From contig NW_003314271.1 in assembly GCF_000143415.4 (NCBI RefSeq), positions 599,591-663,590 on the forward strand: a stretch of DNA of 64,000 nt. Direction: 5' to 3'. Shown here piece after piece: positions 24,905 through 38,398 of the stretch. Source of the stretch: Selaginella moellendorffii (lineage: Eukaryota; Streptophyta; Lycopodiopsida; Selaginellales; Selaginellaceae). Both the position numbers and the translations under genes were made by a program. The notes under the pieces are model-generated. The model ran no database searches. It saw nothing but the letters and a program-made list of their open reading frames with translations, and was not told the origin of the DNA. Numbering within the stretch: position 1 is the stretch's first letter; the number at the start of each line of letters is the position of its first letter.

Positions 24905-27225
24905 TCACCAGATTGGCTGCTGGTGCTGGGGCGGAGGCAGCCACGATTCCATCTCTTCCTTGTGTATCATCCTGTTGTAGGTTTGAGTCTCTGCGTTCCA
25001 GCTGCAAATCGGGCACTCGTCACTCGGGGCACCCTGGAGGATCTGGCACAAACATCCCAAAGTTACTCGAGAGTTTCGAGGGAAAAAGGCAAGAGATAAT
25101 AAACGAACCCTGAGAACACACTGCTCGCAAAACGCATGGTTGCATTCCAGGCGAATGGGATCCACGACGAGACCTGTAAAGTGAAAAACAAAAAGTGAAA
25201 CGTTGGGACCGGTAATAAAGCGGAGTAACTTTTTACACTTACGAAAGCAGATGCAGCAGTTGCCAGAAGCGTCGTACTGTCCATTCGCAATCAACGATGA
25301 ATTCGGAGGCAATCCCAAACTGTTTCGAAGCTGAGATTCCAGGAAACGCTTCTTCATCACTTCTGGATCGCTGTCAAACAGAATCATCTGATCTGAGTAA
25401 ACGTTCACAGTACATATAAATTCTTGTACCAGTCACGGGTATAATCGAGAGGAAAGTCCGGTGAGAGCGGTTTAGTCAGGTATCCCCCTCCTAAACACAG
25501 AAGAACAAAAATATTACGAACTAACACCAGAAAGAAGCTGCCAATCAAACCTCGAGGGAACACTTTGAGCTCTCGCAGTGGTACCGCCAAGTCCGGATCA
25601 TTAAAGAACTGCTTCGTAGTATTCTCGGGTGAAAGTAGATCGGAAACGGCTTGCGCCTCCAATTTGGCACGAGTTTTGGCTCGGACCTCGGCCATTAGCA
25701 TCTCAAGCTTCTTCATAGCCTTTTTTTCTTCCTCGAGTCTCCGATCCGCATCACTGCCTATAATGCTCGGAGCTGGATCACAGAGTGCACGGTCACATAT
25801 CAGTCCTTGAGCCAAAAGAAAACAAATACTTAACGTTTAGCTTCTTCCTTGGCTGGATGAAGCAGTTTCTCCATCTGCTTCCTGTGAAGTCAAGTTTCAT
25901 TAGGTTCGAGCTGGAGAAGAGACAATTTCAACAGGAGAATTTACGTACTTGTTCATAGGCTTGGATTTCTCGCGGTATGGTTTGACGAGCACCCGCGCAC
26001 CACAGACATGGTGAGGATTTCCTTCGGCCAGAATCATCCTCACCGTCTCAGCGTACGTGAACGTCACAAACCCAAACATTCGCTTGTGCTGGGTTGGAAT
26101 TCTCACGTCTTCCACGGGACCGTAAGCTCTGCACGGTAAAGTTTCGTATCGCTCCTCTTGTAACGAAGGAATTAAAGACAACGTACCGGAAGTGTGTCGC
26201 GACGTCCTCCTCGGAGAAATTGCTATCGCATGGAAACGTGAGATAGATTTGTCTGGAGCAAGGGCTTGGATCGTTACATTCGTCCAGATCCACCTTGTGA
26301 GCGCTGTATTTTGGAACATCCTCCGCGAGCATGAGAGCGTGCTGCCGATGGGGCCTGGGAAAGGAAAGAAAGAAGCGATAGAGATTGACGCTCGCAAAGG
26401 AGGAAGAAGAAAATGCCCCAAGCAAACAAGAAATTGCGAAGAATCGAGAAGGACTGGATGAAAACTAAGCTACGATTAGAGAAAGAAGCATACCTCGAAG
26501 CAGAAATGGCGCTAACAAGAAATGCGAAGAATCGAGAAGGAATGGATGAAAACTGTGAAAACTAAGCTACGATCGAAGAAAGAAGCATACCTCTCGACGA
26601 CGGTGACGCTCTGGAACTTGCTAAGAAGCTTTGTGAGGGTGTAGCTCGGCTTCGCGTGGCGCTGGCTCTCGGAGACATAGCCATCGGCTTCCAGCCAGCG
26701 CCCATACTTCTCGAAGTAAATCTGCGGCAGCGAGGAGACGGAGATGGGAACGCCTTTGCGCGAGCGCAAGAGCTCCTGGAGCTGGAATTCCAGGCGCTCC
26801 ATCGACAAGAACTGATCTTTCGGCGGGGAATCCGACTGGAGCAGCGCGGAATCGTGGATGAAGCGGCAGCTGCTCCCGTTCTTGCAAAATCCCTTGGCAA
26901 AATACATGCATGGCTTGGGGGGATCCTCGTCGGGCGCCGGAACCGCGATCTTGGCTGGAGCTTTGCTTCTGGAACCATTGGCCTTGGTAGCCGATGATCC
27001 ACCGAACTCGCCGATGCCACCGATCGTTGCCAGATGATTCTCGTTGCAGAAGAGCTCCTTCTTGGCCTTGGCGACGGTCGATTTGAGCTCCGGATCCGTG
27101 CTAAAGGCGAGGCTAAACATATCCGAGTTCTTGAGCAGCAGATACCCCATCACTCGATTCACATTCTCCCCATCGATCGCCTTGACCCTGGCGAACACGA
27201 TCTGAGCCGCCTCGCACGAATCCAT
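24905..27225 (-). CDS. CCCH zinc-finger, LOTUS-like and RRM protein continuing into a RING finger
   Basis: The first part is the plant RNA-binding C3H family (Arabidopsis C3H18/C3H46 type). It has an N-terminal helical region ([14 protein letters not shown]), a CCCH finger (C-x7-C-x5-C-x3-H in [19 protein letters not shown]), an OST-HTH-like segment ([19 protein letters not shown]) and an RRM with RNP motif RMFGFVTF. Exons: 27225-26591, 26354-26187, 26128-25949. A good donor (25948) and acceptor (25882) then lead in phase through 25881-25835, 25772-25551, 25490-25437, 25392-25243, 25173-25109 and 25042-24905. This adds a coiled coil ([20 protein letters not shown]) and a C3HC4 RING (CCIC ... 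[10 protein letters not shown] ... ECPIC), 552 aa in total. Alternatives are a CCCH gene ending by read-through at 25900 and a separate RING gene starting at the Met near 25875. The exon around 25437 needs a 43-nt intron and is the weakest junction. Confidence 0.7.
26426..26594. repeat. Tandem duplication inside the first intron of the CCCH gene
   Basis: Two copies of about 75-80 bp (26426-26496 and 26515-26594) share gcgaagaatcgagaagga, tggatgaaaact and gaaagaagcatacctc. Each copy contains a donor-like GTATGC on the minus strand. Use of the inner one would add an in-frame stop. Confidence 0.7.
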
Positions 27226-27650
27226 CGCTCGATCGCTGGAGGAGAGGAGCACGCGCCGCTGCTACTGCGATGGCGCCGTCGATCAATCCGGGAGCTCGAG
27301 CCTCGAAATATTTCGATCGATCGATCGAAATAATCACCCCTCCTTCCTATCACTCCGCAAGAACAAGAACGATCGCTCTGACAAAGCTGCGCGTACAGAC
27401 ATAATGAAACGAGGTCGTGCGTAGCGTGTTAACAAAACTACCGCTGCCTCTAGATTTGGCGGGACTTTCAAAAATACTAAAATAACCTAATATTCAAATA
27501 AATAATAGGAAAGAAGAATGCAAACAGCGTTCCTACAAAACTGCTAACTGGAAGATCCACAACAAAAAAGAAAACTCCGACAAAACGAGGACGTCCAAAT
27601 AGTTGTACGGTGAAATAACTCGGTGGTACGGCATTAGAACTTCTCCCCCT
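27226..27650. other. 5' region of the CCCH gene and 3' flank of EF1A copy 2
   Basis: A run of ATCG repeats lies near 27310-27330 (tcgatcgatcgatcg). No gene seen. Confidence 0.5.
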
Positions 27651-29448
<1,798 letters not shown>

Positions 29449-32400
29449 TCACGAAGTTTGCCTGGAGATGTGCGTTGGCCAGAACGTAGTCAGAGAGAAC
29501 TTGATGGCGGCGTCGCGGTTGAAAGGATGGTAGCACGGGCCAAGCCGGACGCGATAGAACGGGCCATAGACCTCGCCATCCAGCACCACGTCGAAGGCTT
29601 TGCCGGGCTCCCCAGCCTCCACGACCAGCTTCCTCGTCCGGAGCGTACACATATCGCCCATGAGCTCCTCCAGCGCTCGCAGCCTCCTCCTCTTGGAGTC
29701 CGCGGCCTGGAGCACGCAAACGTTGAGCACCTCGTCGCTCGGGTTACAGTCGAGGCGCCTCTCCGCCGGCTTTGGAACGTTGATCGCCATGAGCGCTACC
29801 AGCGAGAGTGGGATGTTCCGCTCGCCTCTCTCGGACCCGTCCAAGCCGGCTGGCCGGTATCTAAGTCGGGCTTTGAGTGTGTAGCTCGAGACGAGGTCCT
29901 CGAGCCGGTCGGCGTCCTCCAAGTGGTCTTTGGCTGGGCTGCGGGGAACGCACTGGTGGTGGAGCACCTTCTTGTGGGACTCGGACGAGACTGCCACTGC
30001 TGGAACTCCAATCTCAGCTCGCGTGCAAAATGGTATCGTGGTGAGGAACTTGTTGCCTTTGTCGTCCCTGTACCAGGCCTCGCAGTTGAAGACCGTGAGC
30101 TTTAGAACGCAGCCAGCTTCCAGGACGTAGTTTTCGATCTGTCGAGTGAGCATCGAGCTTGGAAGCGCTTCCGACCTGTGAACTAAGTTGCTGCTACTGC
30201 TGCTTTTCTCTGGAAGTTGAGCCAGAAATTTGTGCTCGCTTTCAGAGACATGAGGAACGACTGGAAGCTTGCTCTTGATGGCTCTGTAGATCATAGCATC
30301 GTACCACAAGTCGCGCTGAGCAATGTACGTTGCCAAGAGGTTGGATCTCCCGGCAGGCAGGATGCAAAAGAGAACGTCGAGCATCTGTGCCGAGCTTGTT
30401 GTTTGCTGTCCTCCTGCTAGAACACCTGCTACTACCAAGTTGACGTATCCAAGAAGCGTGGAGTGTATGGTTCCGTCGCCACCTCCGACTAGAATTCTCA
30501 CGACCTCTGAGGTGCTTCTGACTGACTGCAAAGACTTTCCTTTGCTGCCGAAGGGACTTGTATCCAAAGCTTCTCTGATTGCTATTTCCACTGCTGATCG
30601 AGAATACTGCGCTGGCATTGGACCTGGTGCATCGGACGTCTCGTGTACTTCGAGAGGATTAGGCCTCCATTTTGGCTCAGTATGTAATATGAAAAACTCG
30701 AGAGGGAGAAGCCTGAGAAAAAAACAACAGCACAAAACAGGATTATTTGAGAGAGATTGAAAATGTTAAGTTTTACCTGGCGGCTGTAAAATCGCCAACT
30801 TCTTCTTTCCAGCTCATAGTCGCTGCGGAGATCTGTCCCGATTTACAGGCTTGAACGATTTCATTCCACGCATCCGCCATCGTCTGCCTTCTGTGCTTTA
30901 CTGCGTTCTCTACTTCCATTTGGCTGGCTTCTTCTTGAACTTCTATAAGCCGGTCATGAAGCGTTGATATCGTAGAAACCGGCAGCTTGCACACGACCAT
31001 CTCCTTGACGTGAACACCAGAAGTTTTCAGCATCTGGCACACTTGAAGAACTTTCAAGAAGTGCAGCCTAGCAGCGTCATCGTCCGAACTTAGAGTTTCT
31101 GCTCTCTTGCAGTCCACCAAGCTCTGCAGGGCGAAGCTTCTAGCGCTTTGAGGATTGAGAAGCAGATAAATACGGCCCCTTGACTCAGTATTCGAGCGGC
31201 TCCCTCCAGACTGCGAGGAGAGTCGGATGTCATTTAACAAGCACCGTTTGTTCATGGCATGACCTGCAACACGCTTTTTGAATTTGACAAAAAAAACTAT
31301 CCAGGAAACCAAAAACTTACCAGGAGCTTTCTTTTCCAGAAAAATGCTATTCAGCGTCTGTAAGGCATGGTATCCCACTGGATATGACCAGAACGTGAAA
31401 CACTGGACGACGTCTTCCAGCTTCTTCAGCGGCTCTTCAGGAACCAGCGTCTGTCAGCACTGCTATATAAAAACGATAAATCTCAAAAACGTAAAGCGCA
31501 AAAACTAGATGCAAGCAGACCAACGATGAGGAAGAGTTGACGAACCAGAGACAGGACTTGGCGGAGCACAAACAGTAAGCACAAGACTTGAAGCTCGTGA
31601 GCAGGGGTCACTATAGTGGTCTTGTCAATTGCAATTATTTCCAGGCACTTAAACAAGGCTTTATGCAACTTTTTAGCGCGGCCACGCAATGCATGATCTT
31701 GCAACCACAGGTAAATCCATCCGGAAGCTGTGATGTGCAAGGCTTTCAGAAAAAACTTGGCAGAAAAAAAAGAAAGAAAAAGAGCTTACCAATCAAGCTG
31801 TTGTCGGAAGCACACATGCTACTTGACATAAAAGCAGCACACAAAGCAAGTATTGTAGAAATACTTTTCGTGCGGCTCGTTTTCAGCAACTTCAATATGT
31901 GTGTAACCTGGACAAAGAGAAAAAAAAACATTGAGATAAAAAACCTCGACCTCTAAACTCACTGTGTGTCTCCAGCTTTCTGCCGCGCTCTCCAAATGCT
32001 CGGGAACATAATCTATCGCTTCGACGATCCCCGGCTTTTCAAAATCAACATCCTGGAACAAAGCTAGCAGTAGAGCTGTGTTTAACAAAGCAGCCATTCC
32101 GTTGTCTTTGATCTCTGAAAAAAAAAACGAAGTGACACACAGTCAGAAGAAAAAAAAAAGTGAAACAATGAGACAATCGAAGTCTCTTACTGACCGAAAG
32201 ATGGTGGTCTTTGAGGCGGCGTTCTAAACGATCTTGTGAGCTGAGGAGAGCCAGGAGAGACTAACTTTCCCTCACTTGTGCGATACTGTAGGCCATACGT
32301 CCACGATCTTCGCGAAGTACGCCTCTTTCCAATGCGTTGGCCATCACCAGCCCTTTCATCCGGCTCCAGCTCGGCGACCCTTTTGAAGAGAGCTTCCAGA

Positions 32401-32725
32401 TAGTCTGTGGCGGCATTGGGCTGGCTCAGTGCTTTCCAGAACGCAAAATACCTATGCTCCGTCACGAGAGGAAGAGGCGGCCTCTCAGATCTTCCCCAGT
32501 GAAACAAACCCTTGTGATGATCTGCACTGGCGAGAGAGGAAATTCGAGAAATCCACGAGCAAAAGAAAAGAACCTGAATCATCCGTGACGAGCTTGAGAA
32601 TGGCGTCTACTTCGCCGCCGCCGAGCGCGTGATGCGAGTGCTCGTGCCCCAGAATCTTTGCAAATGCCTGAAAGCTGTCATGAAAACTCCGCCATGGAAT
32701 GGACGCCATAGCCTACCTTCGCCAT
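29449..32725 (-). CDS. Large conserved protein with GGGDGT motif, resembling PI3K adaptor p101 (PIK3R5)
   Basis: Nine exons join in phase: 32725-32717, 32667-32574, 32521-32195, 32114-31963, 31907-31790, 31727-31525, 31450-31321, 31263-30777, 30712-29449, giving 927 aa. The N-terminal half is helical and repeat-like (FWKALSQPNAATDYLEALFK; KTSISTI-type helices). The C-terminal exon begins with a strand and phosphate-loop-like motif VVRILVGGGDGTIH near residue 585, followed by DVLFCILPAGRSNLLATYIA and RDLWYDAMIYRAIKSKLPVV. The order of a GGD loop, a strand with a YIP/ILP motif, a DPWY/DLWY motif and then a beta-rich domain (NYVLEAGCVLKLTVFNCEAW) recalls the p101 family. It is not a normal diacylglycerol kinase despite GGDGT. 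The family call is from memory and uncertain; the gene model is strong. Confidence 0.75.
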
Positions 32726-32875
32726 TTTGGCGCGAGCTCGAATTTGAAAATTTAGGGCAAGAGAAATAAGAACGTGGTCGTTTTATTTGAGCCACATGGC
32801 CCAGACAAATGGGATCCAAGGACACAACCATTATTTACCGTACAGTGTGTGATCCTTGTTCTTAAGATCACTCGA

Positions 32876-34554
32876 CTATATCATATCGTGCTCGGACGAA
32901 TGCGTTGAAGCGCTTGGGAAAAACTCGAGAGAGCCTCGCCGGCTGAGAATCAAAGCCAAGAGCAACGCGATGAGAATGATCCACAGAATCACAACAGTCC
33001 TCCAGCCTGAAAGAACAGAAAAAAAGAGATTATCCCATAATCGAAGAGCTAGAAGAACAAGAGCAGACCTTGTGGTGTTTGACAAGGTGTTACGCGAGCA
33101 CTCGAGTCTCCAGAAACCGAGAGTAAAGCCCTGAGAAGAAGAAAACTTGATAGAAAGAAAGCAAAAACAAGAGGGATACCTGTTATCGGGAGAGAAATCC
33201 AATGCCGTGACGAAGACCATATGTGCACGCTTGATCCGCTGTAGAACGCTCAGCTTGCTCGCGCTCAGGATAAACACCTCACCTTCGGAGCTTCCACTGC
33301 AAAAGAAAACAGGAACAAAAACATTAGCAGTACTGAAGAAGCTTGAAACAACGTTACATTGCCAAGAGCTTCCCGTCGGGACTGATCGTCAGAGCTGATA
33401 TGGGTTCATTCGCTAGTTTCCTCGATCCAACTTTTTTCCACTTCGTATTCCAGGTTGTTATGTAGCCTTTGAAATCTGCCCTGAACAGAAATTCGAGCTC
33501 TATCAACCAGAGAGCAACGAGGAAACAAGAAAAGCTTATGAAATAGAAAAGCCACCTTCAGCTGAAGTAACGTAAAGGCAAGGCCTCGCTCCGTCTCTGG
33601 AGAAGCAGCAGAATCCAGCTTTGTTTAGAGGAAGCGCAGCAGCAGGAGATGCCGTTTTCAAATCCCAGATGCGGGACGGACCAACGTCATCGGTAGCTGC
33701 TAAAAACGAGCCATCCAAGCTGAAACACATAACACAGAGAAAAAGAGCTAAGCAGCTACAAAGACAATCGACCAAAACCTTACCTGAAATCCAAGTCCTT
33801 GATCGATCGGTGCGCATCAGATCTATCGAGAACAACTTCCAGAGACGGCCACTTGAGAACTTTTAAGTGTCCATCCTGTACAAGTTCGACTTAGAATCCT
33901 TCAGTTCAAAGCTTAGCAGCTTCTTACCTGACCCCCCACCGCAAACAATTTCCCATCGGCACTAAACTTCACGGTTCGCTGCTCGCCTAGATCTTGCAAT
34001 GGCTTCAGCTCCCGCTCGACATTTTCTAATCGCAAGTTCTTTCCACCAGTCAGCCTCAGAAGCCTCAACTTTCCATTATGCCTTCAAAGGAGAAAAACGT
34101 GAATTAAGCTCAGTAGCAAGGAAAAACTCCAGGAAACGCTAAAAACTCTCTAAGAACTAAACGAAGAAGAGCGAGCAAAGTACCTCTCGGTCGCTGGAAA
34201 CGAGCAGATAAACTCCTTTCGATTGGGATGCATAGCCATGGCGCAGGCCGTATCATCGTCCGTGAAGAGCGTATCGAGCTACACAGACGAAGCAAAGAGC
34301 TAAGAGAAAATGTCACAAATTTTGGATCGATCTGAGGAGCTACTAACCGGCTCACTGAGCTCTCTGGAATCGGCATCGTATCGAGCGAGAACCAGAGTGT
34401 TGCGCAAGCCAGAGGACGAATCTCCACCTCCGCCGCCGCAGATCGCATACGAGATCCCATGCGCGACGGATGCATCTGTGCTGTCGGCGCTCGCCCAGGC
34501 CGCGCAGAAGAGCGGCGTACCAAATTTCCTCGCCTTGTTGCTCGTGGAAGCCAT
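32876..34554 (-). CDS. SEC12: SEC12-like WD40 protein (SAR1 exchange factor)
   Basis: ER membrane protein that activates SAR1 to start COPII vesicle budding. Nine exons in phase: 34554-34348, 34278-34184, 34081-33928, 33875-33784, 33719-33556, 33475-33358, 33296-33180, 33130-33069, 33006-32876; 379 aa. WD-type blades are visible (TVKFSADGKLFAVGGQDGHL; VTALDFSPDNRALLSVSGDS). A single C-terminal membrane helix (TVVILWIILIALLLALIL) is followed by a short tail, the plant SEC12-like/STL2P layout. The N-terminal segment KFGTPLFCAAW ... ICGGGGG is typical. The start is only about 1.5 kb from the divergent Egt1-type gene, and the stop is 150 bp from the start of the next minus-strand gene. Confidence 0.88.
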
Positions 34555-36008
34555 CGCTACGAAGAACCCTAGCCCTAAAACCTTGTTAATTTTTTTCTTT
34601 GGTTTGCAGCGTGTCGTCGGCGCTCGATGGCGGCACTGTACTATCGATCTGGAGCGATATTTTGGTGAGTCTTCTTGGCTAGATCGATATTTCACATTGT
34701 TCTTGCGATCCAGAGATATTAATTGTGTTCGCGAGAATGCTGCTCAGCGCATTGGACACGGACACGAAAACGATTTTTTTCGCGAATTCCTGGTAGCTCT
34801 TTCCCTTTCCTCCACTGATCGTCGCAATGTGTCTCAGTTTTCCACTGGATTGATGAGTGATTTCTTACTTGCTTGTCATCAGACGAAAGGAACGACTTCT
34901 TCCAAACGAAAACTGTTGATTGATGAATGAAAGATCATCTAGCAAGAACACCATCTTAAACAAGAATTTCCACGGCAGACTCGCACTTACCAGAAAGCTT
35001 AGAAGAATTGCAAATCATATTTTCCACGAGTTCTTCACTGGCACATTGATCGAAAAATGGTCGGATCAACGATGACCACTATCTTCTTCTTTGAAGATCA
35101 TCATCTCCAGGAAGGCTGCAATCACTTCCACTGTAGAATAATCTTCAAATGCGTAGCATGAAGATCCACAAGGAAACATTGGGGATCTGCATGTCCATAG
35201 GTGTTGTTCTTTTTTCTTTTTACACAAGTGTGAAACAGGAATCAGTGCGTTCTTCACAAGATGGTCGTCCTTGATTCCCTAGCAGCCATTTTAGATCAAT
35301 GCCCCCATGAACAACTCATGGAAGATATGACTTGCAATTCCTTTTAAGTGTTTTGGTAAGTGGGACTTAGTGGAGTTCTTTGTTAAAATGTCTTCTTGCT
35401 GGATGATCTTCCAGGAACTCATTTATCAATCGACATAGCGGCCATTTTAGATCAATGGCCCCACGAAGAACTCGTGGAAGATATGACTTGCAATTCCTTT
35501 TAAGTGTTCTGGTAAGTGGGACTTAGTGGAGTTTTTTGTTAAAATGTCTTCTTGCTGGATGATCTTCCAGGAACTCATTCATCAATCGACAATGCCAAAA
35601 CCTTTGTTATCAATTTCGCCTAAAAGTCATTCCTCTCGAGCAAGTAAGCTAACATCATGTTTTTTGCTTCTTCTTTTAAAAAAGCGTCCTTCTCCGGGAT
35701 GAAACAGCAATCAGTGCGTTCTTCTGTCCATGGTTACGAACAAGAGACAAGTAAGCAATCAATCTCTAGAAGGTTCTATATTCCTTGCTCAGGAATTTCC
35801 TTTTCAAAATCATAGGTAGCGTTCAACTTCCGAAAAACTGAAAGGCCGGTGTCATGTACATAACAGAGCCCTCCACGATTCCATGGCCATGCATGACTGG
35901 CCAGCAACCACTTGTTCCAAATTAGAAGCTGCCACGGCACCACCGGGGCTACGATTGGGGATTTTAAGCTTCGCAGTTTGAAAGTTTTCGCGGAGTTTGG
36001 ATCGCTTC
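34555..36008. other. Divergent intergenic region between SEC12-like and Egt1-type genes
   Basis: Holds 5' flanks of both genes, a telo-box-like ccctagccctaaaacc near 34567-34583, and the tandem duplication described separately. No gene seen. Confidence 0.5.
35281..35591. repeat. Tandem direct duplication of about 155 bp
   Basis: 35281-35435 and 35436-35591 are nearly identical: ccattttagatcaatg, gaagatatgacttgcaatt, ggatgatcttccaggaactc all occur once in each. No coding potential. Confidence 0.9.
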
Positions 36009-38398
36009 ATGGCCAACGTGAGCAGTATCGTAGATGGTTTGCGGCGGAGCGAACGCAAACAAATTCCCTTCCATCTGCTCTACGATCACAGGGGCTCGGA
36101 GCTCTACAAGAAGATCACGGAGCTGAAGAGCTACTACCCTTTCGAGGCTGAGAAGGCTTTGTTCCAGAAGCATGCACTCGACATTGCTGGACAGATTGCC
36201 CCCGGCAGCTTGATTGTCGAATTGGGATGTGGTGTTGCTGACAAGACCGCTCTTCTCCTCAATGCGATCCTCTCCAAGCATCAGAGGTCTGAGGTTTCTT
36301 TGTGTTCTTTGTAACGTTCCTATCTTTTTCTTCTTGCTGTTCTTGATCGTCCTTGGCTTTTGTGCTTGCTTCTCCAGGTGCCATTACGTTGGTATCGATG
36401 TCTCCCGGACTGCGCTGGACGAGGCCGAGTCTTCAATGGAAAAGAGCGATGATCTCGAGCTGGAGCTTGTTCATGCCGATTACTTGGAAGGGCTGGAGAT
36501 GGTTCGAGAGAAGTATCCAGACAGACTCATTTGCATCCTCTGGCTTGGAAGTAGCATCGGGAACCTCTCGCAATCCGAAAGCGGTGACTTCGTTGGTCGA
36601 ATGCTCAAGATAGTTGGGTCCCGGTGCCAGTTTTTTCTCTGCGTCGGTGAGTATCTCTCTCTCTTCTCTAATTTGATCACGGTACGTTTTCTCCATTTGT
36701 CCAGACCTGTGGAAAGATGAGGCCACTCTGCGAGCAGCTTACGAGGATAAGCAAGGCGTTACTGGAAGTTTTATAAAAAATGGCATGAAGCACGGGCTGG
36801 AGCTTCTCGGGCATTCCGTATCTGATGACGAGGTTCACGAAGATTGGGAATACGAGGTACAGATCAATAGCATGTCCCGCCAAGTTGAGATGTACGTTCG
36901 TTTTCTCCGATCACTCTGTCTAGTCGATCACGACATCGAAATAAGGTTCGCAACTCGACACTCGCTAAGTTGACATGTGTCGTCGTTCTCTTTTTCCATT
37001 TTTGTTTTCTTCCTTGGCAGTAAAAACGAGAGAGTCCTGGTCGAGATCTCGAGAAAGTTTACAGTAGAGGACGTATTGCAGCTCGTCAGTCAGCTCGGCT
37101 TTGTTTGCCACGCCAGGTGGACGTCGAAAAGCTATGGCTGCTTTATGATGCTTTCTTGTGAGGAGGCCGCAATCAGGTGTTGGACGGACACAGACAAGCT
37201 GTTCAAAGGCGTCGGTGATTGGATGTCCCAACCGATCTCATATCGTCACCCATATTGTTTCTACTAGTAAGTGGCGAGTCGTGAGTGATTTTTGGTTGAC
37301 AAATGCTTTTGGTGTTGCAGTGGCCACGTAACAGCTTTCACCATCATCAAGCTGCTCAAGGATGAGCCGGACACGGGTCTCAACCTTGTCTTCTCGCGCG
37401 GAATAGATCCCTGCATGTTGGACCCCAGCCGCTGTCACAAGCATCCGGAAACTCCAGCCCAGTGGCCGGACAAGGAGACGCTCAGGAAATATACCATGGA
37501 TGGCCGAGCCCGAGTCCTGGAGTACCTGAGAGACGGCAACCCGGACGTGCGATGCCTCTGCCTCGTCCTCGAGCACGAGCGAATGCATCAGGAAACCATG
37601 GCCTACATGCTAGCCCAGGAACGCAAGCTCCAGTTCGAAGCTCCTCTTCTCATTCCTCCTCACGAGCTCGGGCTCGCGGACGGGAACGGGACTTCAAAGC
37701 CGGCAGCTACCGACGTCTTCGTCTCCAGAGGCTCCGTCGTGCTGGGAAGCGATCCAATTCCCGGAGTCTTCCGCTTCGACAACGAGGAGCCGTCTTACAA
37801 GACTCAAGTGGAGCACGACTTCTGCATCAGTTCCATGCCAGTTTCGATCGGGGAGTTTATGGTCTTCGTCCAGGACGGGTGCTACAACAAGAGAGAACTC
37901 TGGCAGGAAGACGATTTTACGTTCCTGGAGAGGAGTGGTCACAAGTTTCCTGCAACTTGGTCCTGCTCCCAGGGGGACTATTACGTACACTTTCCATACA
38001 AGACGCTCTCCTGGATCGAAGCTCGTCACCAGCCTGTTTACGTGAGCCTGATGGAGGCCGAGGCTTTTTCCAAGTGGATGTGTTCCAGAGTGATGACCGA
38101 GGCTGAGTATCAGCGAGTTTTGGACGAGGAGTTTGCGAGGGAGGAGCAGAGGGTGAAGCATTTGAAGGATGGAGGATGGGAGTGGACGAGTTCGCTACTA
38201 GCACCGTTTGAAGGGTTCACGAGCATGGAAGAGTACCCGGAGTATTCGACGGACTTCTTTGACGGCTTGCACTACGTCCTCAAGGGGTCATCTCCAGCAA
38301 CACATGTCTCACTGCTGCGGGATTCCTTCCGAAATTTTTATCAGCGGCAGTACCCGTATGCTTTTGCCAAATTTCGGCTGTGCAAATCGTCACAGTGA
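36009..38398 (+). CDS. EGT1: Egt1-type ergothioneine synthase: EgtD methyltransferase fused to EgtB sulfoxide synthase
   Basis: Makes hercynine from histidine by three S-adenosylmethionine-dependent N-methylations, then joins cysteine to it by an O2- and iron-dependent C-S bond. Five exons in phase, 36009-36286, 36378-36646, 36705-36891, 37021-37266, 37321-38398; 685 aa. The N-terminal EgtD-like domain shows LLYDHRGSELYKKITELKSY and the SAM loop ELGCGVADKT (residues 71-80), then HYVGIDVS and WLGSSIGNLS. The C-terminal part shows the DinB-like helix with RHPYCFYYGHVTAF (His329) and HERMHQE (His412, His416), which supply the three-His iron site. The formylglycine-enzyme-like domain follows (PVSIGEFMVF; GGWEWTSS; FRNFYQRQYPYAFAKFRLC). 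Domain order is Egt1, not OvoA (methyltransferase last). All key motifs are intact. Start at 36009 is the first Met. Confidence 0.9.

Noticed and set aside
29458..30105. 215-codon open frame antisense to the p101-like gene
   Set aside because: Lies wholly within a well-supported coding exon on the other strand.
30480..30500. GGGDGT motif as evidence of a diacylglycerol or sphingosine kinase
   Set aside because: The rest of the kinase catalytic domain is not seen around it; the context fits the p101-like layout better.
37321..38398. OvoA (ovothiol synthase) for the EgtB-like domain
   Set aside because: In OvoA the methyltransferase follows the FGE-like domain. Here an EgtD-like domain precedes it, as in Egt1.
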